Positions 58,413-64,000 of a stretch of DNA of 64,000 bases are shown in pieces (position 1 is the stretch's first letter; each line of letters starts with the position of its first letter). The notes below the pieces were generated by a model that made no database searches, was not told the DNA's origin, and saw only the letters and a list, made by a program, of their open reading frames with translations. Location of the stretch: the NCBI GenBank assembly GCA_949293265.1, contig CASFCK010000004.1, forward strand, positions 28,054 to 92,053, given 5' to 3'. The translations under genes and the position numbers were made by a program. This stretch comes from an uncultured bacterium (GTDB taxonomy: Bacteria > Bacillota_I > Bacilli_A > Acholeplasmatales > Anaeroplasmataceae).

Positions 58413-61400
58413 GTGAATATTGATGTTTTATTAAAAGCTGAATTGTTAAGGAAAAGAGCTAAATTAAAAGCTGAAAGTAAGTCTAAAGATAAGCCAGTAG
58501 TAATAACTGATAAAGAAATAGATACTTTAGTTGTTAATAAGCCTTTAACTAAAGAAGAATTAAATAAACTTGTTAAAATAGATTATCGCTATCAAGAGGA
58601 ATTTTTAGTTATTATTAAATCTATTGTTAGTAATAAGACTAATTACATTGATTTAAGTGAAAATGTAAAAAATACGATTAAAGAATTAGAAAAAAAATTA
58701 GTAGAAATAAATAAAAGAAATAGAATGTTATATTTACCAAAATTACCAGCTGCTTCTTATGATTTAAATTCATCATTAAACGATCCTTTTGATTTAATTT
58801 TTCGAGGTAAAACCTTTAAAATCACATCTAATAATAGCGAAACATTCAAATTGTTCAATTCAGTTTATCGCGATGTTTCTAAAACATATCGCGATAAAGG
58901 TATTATGGATTTATATGTTGGTTATCCTTTTATTAAAGGGAAGATAGCTGAAGATTTTTATATTCATGCTCCTTTAGCTTTATTCCCAATAAGCATAGAA
59001 AAAGGAATAGATTATATTAGACTTAAATTAGATAGTAAGAGAGAGATCTGTTATAATTCTCATTTAATTTTGGCTAATTATAAATTTAATGATGTGTTTA
59101 AAAGTTTACCTAATACGATTATAGAAGATGTAAATTTAGCCACTTTTATAAATGATTTAATAGATTTTTACGCTGAAGAAGGAATTCATTTTTATGCTGT
59201 TCATAAAAATTTAGAGCCCTTTGTTTCGGTTAATGCTGATAGTTTAAAATATTATAGGGTTGGTGATTTTTCTATTGAATCATATGCTATATTAACAAGA
59301 TTTTCATCATATTCTACAATTTTACAAAAAGATTTTGAACAAATATTACAAACTAATATAATCACTAAAAATTTAAATAAATTGTTAGCTAATGAAAATG
59401 CTGATTTTAGTACAGAGGTTAAAGAATATAATTTAGATTATGTAGGTGAATTAAATAGTTCGCAAGAAGAAGTTATTAAAAACATAAATTTAAAAGATGC
59501 GGTTGTGGTTGAAGGTCCACCAGGTACTGGTAAAAGTCAAACAATAACAAGTTTAGTTACCAATTTTGTTTTAAATAATAAAAGTGTATTACTAGTTTCA
59601 GAAAAAAAGGCGGCATTAGATGTTGTTTATTCAAGGCTTGGTATATTAAATAAATTTGCTATGCAAATTGATGATATAAATGATAAGGATACTTTTTATA
59701 GTTCTTTAGTTAAAATGTTTAGTGAAGAAGATATCTTAACTTTAACTAGCAGTGAAGTAGAATTAGCTGATATAAACAATAAAATAAATGATATAATTGA
59801 AAAATTTAAAGGTATTGAAAATACATTTTATAAAAAAGATGTTTACAACGTTCCTTTAAGTCAATTATATTTAGAATCTTCAGGTTTTAATTTAGATAAA
59901 CCAGGAGATAAGATAATTTACGAAGCCTTAAATAACAATTTAAGTGGCTTTAATTTTACTAAATTAGCATATCAAGAAGTTAAAGATAGTTATGAAAGAT
60001 TTAAAGACGCAGGATTTTTAAATAAAGTTTTATTATATAAAAAATATGAAAATAGCTTTATTTCTTATTTAAAAGAAGACTTATCAGATTATGATTTAAT
60101 TAATGTTAGACTTGAAGCTAGAGAAATAGTGAAAGTCATTACTAATTATAATAAGAAAAAAGGTTTAGCTAAATTATTTAAAGGTAAAGTTAAAAAAACA
60201 ATTAATAATTATGCTAGAAAGTATTTTATTACAATCAATAAAAAGATTAGGAATAATTTAATTAATAATAATATAGATGTTTTAGACATAGATGATTATT
60301 TAAATTTTGTTGATGGTAAAAAGATGTATAAGAGTCTAAATAAAAATAATATATATTATTTAGATGCGCTAAGAATAATAATTAAAAATGTAGAACATAA
60401 TATATTAGAAGCTAATAATAAATTATTAGACTATATTTTATATAATTTTATTACTAGTAAAGAACAAAATGAAGCAGATGTTTTAGCTGATATTCATAAC
60501 TATAATGAATTATATAAGTCATTAGATGGCCTATATGAAAAGAAAAAAGATGTGGTTTTAAATATAGTATATAACAAGCTATTAAAAGGAATATTAAATA
60601 TTAAGCAAAGTGATAAATGGGATGAGATGAACCATAATATAGTTTCAGCTAAAAGAAAGTATAACTTAAGTAGATTCTTGAATAAGTATTATACTTTATT
60701 TGATGAAAACATTAAGATTTGGCTTATGACTCCTGAGGTTGTCTCTGAGGTATTCCCACTTTATCAAAAATCTTTTGATTTAGTGATATTTGATGAAGCA
60801 AGTCAGTTATATATTGAAAAAAGTATACCTACTATATTTAGAGCTAAAAAGCTAGTTGTTGCGGGAGATAGTAAACAACTTAGACCTTCAAGTCTAGGTT
60901 CAGGGCGACTAGATTATGAATATGATGAATATGATGAAGATAATATTGCATTAGAAGAAGAGAGTTTATTAGAGCTTGCTAAATATAAAATTTTACCACC
61001 ATTAGTTCTTAATTTTCATTATCGCAGTCGTTATCAAGAATTAATTTCGTTTTCTAATTATGCTTTCTATGATGATGATTTATATATTTCACCTAACACG
61101 ACTGATAAACCTTATGAAGCTATTACAGTCTATAAGATAGATAATGGACTTTGGATTAATAGATCTAATCGACCTGAAGCTATTAAAGTTACTAATATTT
61201 TAAAAAATATATTAAATAACCGCGAACATAATGAAACGATAGGTATTATAACATTTAATAGTCAACAACGCGATTTGATTGAAGATGTTATCGATTTAGA
61301 ATGTAGTAAAGATAGCGAGTTTGCTTCTTTAGTTAAAAGCGAGTATCAAAGGACAAATAATGGCGAAGATATAGGCTTATTTGTTAAAAATATTGAAAAT

Positions 61401-62063
61401 GTTCAAGGCGATGAAAGAGACATTATTATCTTTTCAATTGGTTATGCTAAAAATGAATATGGGAAATTGGTTCATAATTTTGGTTGGCTTAATCAAAAGG
61501 GTGGAGAAAATAGACTAAATGTAGCAATCACAAGAGCTAAAGAAAAAGTAATAGTTGTAACATCTATTTATCCATATGATTTAAAAATAGAACAAACCGC
61601 AAATAATGGACCAAGGTATTTGAAAAAATATTTAGAATATTGTTTTGCAGTTTCTAATAATGATGCCAAAGCTGCAAAAGCAACCCTATATTCCTTAAGA
61701 AATAGTAATATGACTTTCCAAAATAAAGAACAAGCTTTAATTGCTGATGTTTATCAAGAAATTAGAAGACGAGGCTTTAATGTTTTAGCTAATGTAGGAA
61801 TAGGTAAATATAGTATTGCGTTAGCTATTAAACAAGATGATAAATATATATTAGGAATTGAATTTGACACGTTATTATTTAATAAAATTAATAGTGTTAA
61901 AGAAAGAGATTATTCAAGACGAAAATATATGGAAAGTAGAGGTTGGCATATTTATCGTATTTGGGTTATGAATTGGTGGCGTAATAAAGACCAAGAAGTA
62001 GATAATATTTGTAAAACAATTTGGTCAATATGTAAGAACAATACCTATAAAATGGAGGAGTAG
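58413..62063 (+). CDS. DUF4011-like SF1 helicase with C-terminal nuclease domain
   Basis: 1216 residues. N-terminal region with ELEKKLVEINKRNRMLYLP (DUF4011-like), a mid SF1 helicase of the Upf1/DNA2 type: Walker A EGPPGTGKSQT (about 368), DLVIFDEAS (about 793), VAGDSKQLRPSS, NFHYRSR, VQGDERDII and LNVAITRAKEKV. The last 110 residues (VYQEIRRRGF...YRIWVMNWW) match the MTES_1575-type restriction endonuclease-like domain. Single-gene helicase-nuclease proteins of this layout are often anti-phage candidates, but no defence neighbour is present. GTG start after GGATGTG. Confidence 0.85.
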   Translation: MNIDVLLKAELLRKRAKLKAESKSKDKPVVITDKEIDTLVVNKPLTKEELNKLVKIDYRYQEEFLVIIKSIVSNKTNYIDLSENVKNTIKELEKKLVEINKRNRMLYLPKLPAASYDLNSSLNDPFDLIFRGKTFKITSNNSETFKLFNSVYRDVSKTYRDKGIMDLYVGYPFIKGKIAEDFYIHAPLALFPISIEKGIDYIRLKLDSKREICYNSHLILANYKFNDVFKSLPNTIIEDVNLATFINDLIDFYAEEGIHFYAVHKNLEPFVSVNADSLKYYRVGDFSIESYAILTRFSSYSTILQKDFEQILQTNIITKNLNKLLANENADFSTEVKEYNLDYVGELNSSQEEVIKNINLKDAVVVEGPPGTGKSQTITSLVTNFVLNNKSVLLVSEKKAALDVVYSRLGILNKFAMQIDDINDKDTFYSSLVKMFSEEDILTLTSSEVELADINNKINDIIEKFKGIENTFYKKDVYNVPLSQLYLESSGFNLDKPGDKIIYEALNNNLSGFNFTKLAYQEVKDSYERFKDAGFLNKVLLYKKYENSFISYLKEDLSDYDLINVRLEAREIVKVITNYNKKKGLAKLFKGKVKKTINNYARKYFITINKKIRNNLINNNIDVLDIDDYLNFVDGKKMYKSLNKNNIYYLDALRIIIKNVEHNILEANNKLLDYILYNFITSKEQNEADVLADIHNYNELYKSLDGLYEKKKDVVLNIVYNKLLKGILNIKQSDKWDEMNHNIVSAKRKYNLSRFLNKYYTLFDENIKIWLMTPEVVSEVFPLYQKSFDLVIFDEASQLYIEKSIPTIFRAKKLVVAGDSKQLRPSSLGSGRLDYEYDEYDEDNIALEEESLLELAKYKILPPLVLNFHYRSRYQELISFSNYAFYDDDLYISPNTTDKPYEAITVYKIDNGLWINRSNRPEAIKVTNILKNILNNREHNETIGIITFNSQQRDLIEDVIDLECSKDSEFASLVKSEYQRTNNGEDIGLFVKNIENVQGDERDIIIFSIGYAKNEYGKLVHNFGWLNQKGGENRLNVAITRAKEKVIVVTSIYPYDLKIEQTANNGPRYLKKYLEYCFAVSNNDAKAAKATLYSLRNSNMTFQNKEQALIADVYQEIRRRGFNVLANVGIGKYSIALAIKQDDKYILGIEFDTLLFNKINSVKERDYSRRKYMESRGWHIYRIWVMNWWRNKDQEVDNICKTIWSICKNNTYKMEE

Positions 62064-62077
62064 AAAAATACTCCTCC
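62054..62077 (+). terminator. Hairpin after the helicase gene
   Basis: Perfect 9-bp stem GGAGGAGTA (62054-62062)/TACTCCTCC (62069-62077), but no T run follows. It overlaps the stop codon and may be a stabilising hairpin, with termination at the convergent site downstream. Confidence 0.55.
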
Positions 62078-62146
62078 TAAATTTATAATATGTGATTTAA
62101 TTATGTTGGCATTTACAAAATAAATATTCTAATGATTTAGGTATAT

Positions 62147-62183
62147 AAAAAGGTTAAACCTTAAAATTAGATTTAACCTTTTT
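62147..62183. terminator. Bidirectional terminator between convergent genes
   Basis: 12-bp perfect stem AAAAAGGTTAAA (62147-62158)/TTTAACCTTTTT (62172-62183), with A run on one side and T run on the other, located between the rightward helicase and the leftward lipoprotein. Confidence 0.85.
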
Positions 62184-62185
62184 AA

Positions 62186-62905
62186 TTATAGAACAATTTC
62201 ATTTTCATCTATATTGTAATAATTACCAATAGAATCACCAACTAAAAATCTTGTTATAGGCATATCAACTTGATCAAAAGCATATGATAATTCTACAAAT
62301 TCAATTTGATTGTCTGAATTAATTTTATAACATTCTACCAAATATAATTTAAAATCATTACATGAATTATAACTTACTATAACAGGTTTGTCATATTCAT
62401 TAACATATTTTACAGAAGAATGTCCTTCAAAAATACCTCGTAAAGAGTCTTTTGGATATTCAACACTGTTTATGCACCAATCATATAAAAACGAATCTTT
62501 TTGTGGCATGTTTGCTTCATAGCCAAATGAAGGAGCATAATATTTGTTAAGCGCTATATCTACCATTTCTTCCCGTGTAAGAAAGAACTTATCGTCATAA
62601 GTCATAGTAAACATTTTTTCTTGACCTGGATCTAAGAAAGCACCTATATAATTAGTCATTTTTACTATTACAGTTTTATCGAATTCATAAAAAGTATAAA
62701 AATAAGAAGCATAACCACTAGTTATTACATTATTTTCTTGATCGGTATAAATTGTGTTAGTGTAGTTATAGTTCTTATATTCACTACTTGGAATTGTTAT
62801 ATTATTGATATTAATAAGGCCTACATTATTATTTTTAGAATCATTAGAATTACACGAAGATAATGCTAAAACAAATAAAAATATAAGTAATACTGCTTTT
62901 TTCAT
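62186..62905 (-). CDS. Predicted lipoprotein of unknown function
   Basis: 239 residues with a lipobox LSSC (Cys18). The mature part has no recognised domain. Its leader (AGGTGAATAATAATGAAAAAA) is the same as that of the gene upstream at 62961, with the same lysine start, suggesting the pair arose or spread together and form one leftward operon. Ends at the bidirectional terminator. Confidence 0.65.
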   Translation of the reverse strand: MKKAVLLIFLFVLALSSCNSNDSKNNNVGLININNITIPSSEYKNYNYTNTIYTDQENNVITSGYASYFYTFYEFDKTVIVKMTNYIGAFLDPGQEKMFTMTYDDKFFLTREEMVDIALNKYYAPSFGYEANMPQKDSFLYDWCINSVEYPKDSLRGIFEGHSSVKYVNEYDKPVIVSYNSCNDFKLYLVECYKINSDNQIEFVELSYAFDQVDMPITRFLVGDSIGNYYNIDENEIVL

Positions 62906-62960
62906 TATTATTCACCTCCGTTATATTGGAAAAATCTAAATTAATTATAAATCGCATTGA

Positions 62961-63893
62961 CTATACATATATAAAGTTATCGTATCCACTACCTATAAAA
63001 GTTAATTCATTATTAGAATTATAAGTGTAATATGATACTTTATAATAAGCTGAACCAGATGGTACGAGTACATAAGCGTTTTGTTCGTTAGTTTTACTTA
63101 CGCTATAATGATACAAGACATCTAAATTAAATAGACCAGAAGTTGTTGTGGTTGTATTATATTCGTATGTATATACTTTACAAGGATATACTTTAAAAGT
63201 TTGTCTAAAGCAAAACAATACTCTACATGGTTTGTCTTGTAATGGGTTAGTTAATTTTTCCACATAGTTTATTTCAAATTCTTCTGTAACGGTATTAGCT
63301 GTATTATATGTTAGTGCAGTTTCAAAAGTTTCGCTATTTTCTATAGATTGTGAGACTTCAGTTTGAAGAGTAAAGATATCTAAATTGACATCAAGTTGTT
63401 CGTTTATTTTATTCATAACGGTATTTGAAACACTATAGGCGTTAGTAAATGCTGTTTCTTGCGTTATTGAAGCCGAACGTGTTCTAGTATAAGAATAATC
63501 CAAGCTTTGTCCAGGATTTAATTCTATAGTATCGATTTCACCCACAACAAAATCAACGTTAAAAGAACATTTATCATATAATTCATATTTTTTATGTGTT
63601 ATCGTTGTATTGTAACTTGTCCATGGTGCCCAATAAGAATCATATCCTTGAACTTCTTTTGTAAGTGTAGCAGTTGATAGCAATGTTTTATAAATATTCT
63701 CTGATGAACCACCACCATCAATGCAATCAAATGAAAATTGTGAATCGATTGAATTAGCTGCTAATGGTGGCTCAGTTGTTTCTACTAAAACCCCAAAATC
63801 GTTATAATACTTGTACGTATCATCTAAATTATCAAAAGATGTTAGGCATAGACACATTATTATAATTCCAATTAACATATAAATTTTTTTCAT
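62961..63893 (-). CDS. Secreted protein, possible beta-pore-forming type
   Basis: 310 residues with an N-terminal signal segment (about 1-20, no lipobox Cys). The central part has long alternating Ser/Thr-polar patterns (SASITQETAFTNAYSVS and QSIENSETFETALTYN) of the sort seen in the membrane hairpins of aerolysin/ETX-MTX2-type toxins, flanked by cysteine pairs (CIDGG, CSFN, CRVLFC and YPC). This is only a pattern resemblance. Six or more cysteines in the mature chain are unusual for this window. RBS AGGTGA. Confidence 0.5.
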   Translation of the reverse strand: MKKIYMLIGIIIMCLCLTSFDNLDDTYKYYNDFGVLVETTEPPLAANSIDSQFSFDCIDGGGSSENIYKTLLSTATLTKEVQGYDSYWAPWTSYNTTITHKKYELYDKCSFNVDFVVGEIDTIELNPGQSLDYSYTRTRSASITQETAFTNAYSVSNTVMNKINEQLDVNLDIFTLQTEVSQSIENSETFETALTYNTANTVTEEFEINYVEKLTNPLQDKPCRVLFCFRQTFKVYPCKVYTYEYNTTTTTSGLFNLDVLYHYSVSKTNEQNAYVLVPSGSAYYKVSYYTYNSNNELTFIGSGYDNFIYV

Positions 63894-63918
63894 TATTATT
63901 CACCTCTCGTATAATAGT

Positions 63919-63947
63919 AAGTGTAAGAATTGGTTACTCTTACACTT
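63919..63947 (-). promoter_or_regulatory. 10-bp inverted repeat upstream of the secreted protein gene
   Basis: AAGTGTAAGA (63919-63928) and TCTTACACTT (63938-63947) are perfectly complementary around a nine-base loop, 26 bases before the start codon on the minus strand. Either an operator or a leader hairpin. A TATTATAC box lies between it and the RBS. Confidence 0.6.
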
Positions 63948-64000
63948 CTAAGATTCTAGATATTTTTTATCTTGATTCTAGTAAACAAGAATAATAGCTC

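Overview
The window is about 70% A+T, gene-dense and mostly encoded on the plus strand. It looks like chromosome from a low-GC, standard-code (TGA is a stop) monoderm bacterium of the Bacilli/Mollicutes-related radiation, probably an uncultured, host-associated, fermentative lineage. Supporting traits are the tilS-hpt-(ftsH) cluster, an Rnf complex, many lipoproteins with InlB-type B-repeats, SipW-type secretion, a GSI-alpha glutamine synthetase, and an F-type ATP synthase whose c subunit carries an N-terminal extension. No rRNA, tRNA or CRISPR array was seen.

Layout. 1-3.96 kb: tilS, hpt and the first codons of a probable ftsH on the minus strand; divergently maf, dus and a PPC-domain gene. 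4.1-8.5 kb: a MacB/FtsX-type ABC protein, a lipoprotein, and xpt behind an unexplained structured non-coding leader. 8.7-10.0 kb: a DUF4143-type ATPase pseudogene. 10.0-16.2 kb: a purine permease divergent from an ABC exporter/YwaF-like/ABC exporter group. 16.3-27.7 kb: a redox island with an ANTAR-domain regulator, rnfC, rnfD, a giant 1424-residue rnfG-like gene with about ten FMN-binding-type repeats, rnfE, rnfA, a small Cys-rich membrane protein, a shortened rnfB, then a flavin transferase (apbE), a NusG-II protein and a Gx-type transporter. 27.8-33.2 kb: a frameshifted DUF4143 ATPase, cca, a membrane protein and a six-hairpin glycosidase-like gene. 33.3-39.5 kb: the atp operon with no separate delta gene; the delta C-terminal motif is instead fused in front of alpha. 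39.6-49.3 kb: two large B-repeat/GLUG lipoproteins. 49.5-52.2 kb: two related secreted proteins flanking a SipW-type signal peptidase. 52.2-53.7 kb: glnA behind a leader that looks like an ANTAR two-hairpin antiterminator. 53.8-64 kb: an IS200-like remnant, a third DUF4143 ATPase with tandem 23-bp repeats in its promoter, a barnase-like lipoprotein, DUF4250, flavin reductase-like and PHP genes, a DUF4011-SF1 helicase-nuclease, and two secreted proteins.

How it fits together. RnfA/C/D/E/G would move electrons across the membrane, ApbE would attach FMN to RnfD and the multi-domain RnfG, and the ion gradient would couple to the atp operon. The ANTAR protein at the head of the rnf operon is a natural candidate to read the hexaloop hairpins before glnA, which would link membrane redox capacity to nitrogen assimilation. 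The TasA/SipW-like operon and large lipoproteins form the cell-surface layer. The most unusual features are the delta-alpha ATP synthase fusion, the giant RnfG, the shortened RnfB, the glnA leader, and an RNA hairpin that covers both the ribosome-binding site and start codon of the signal peptidase.
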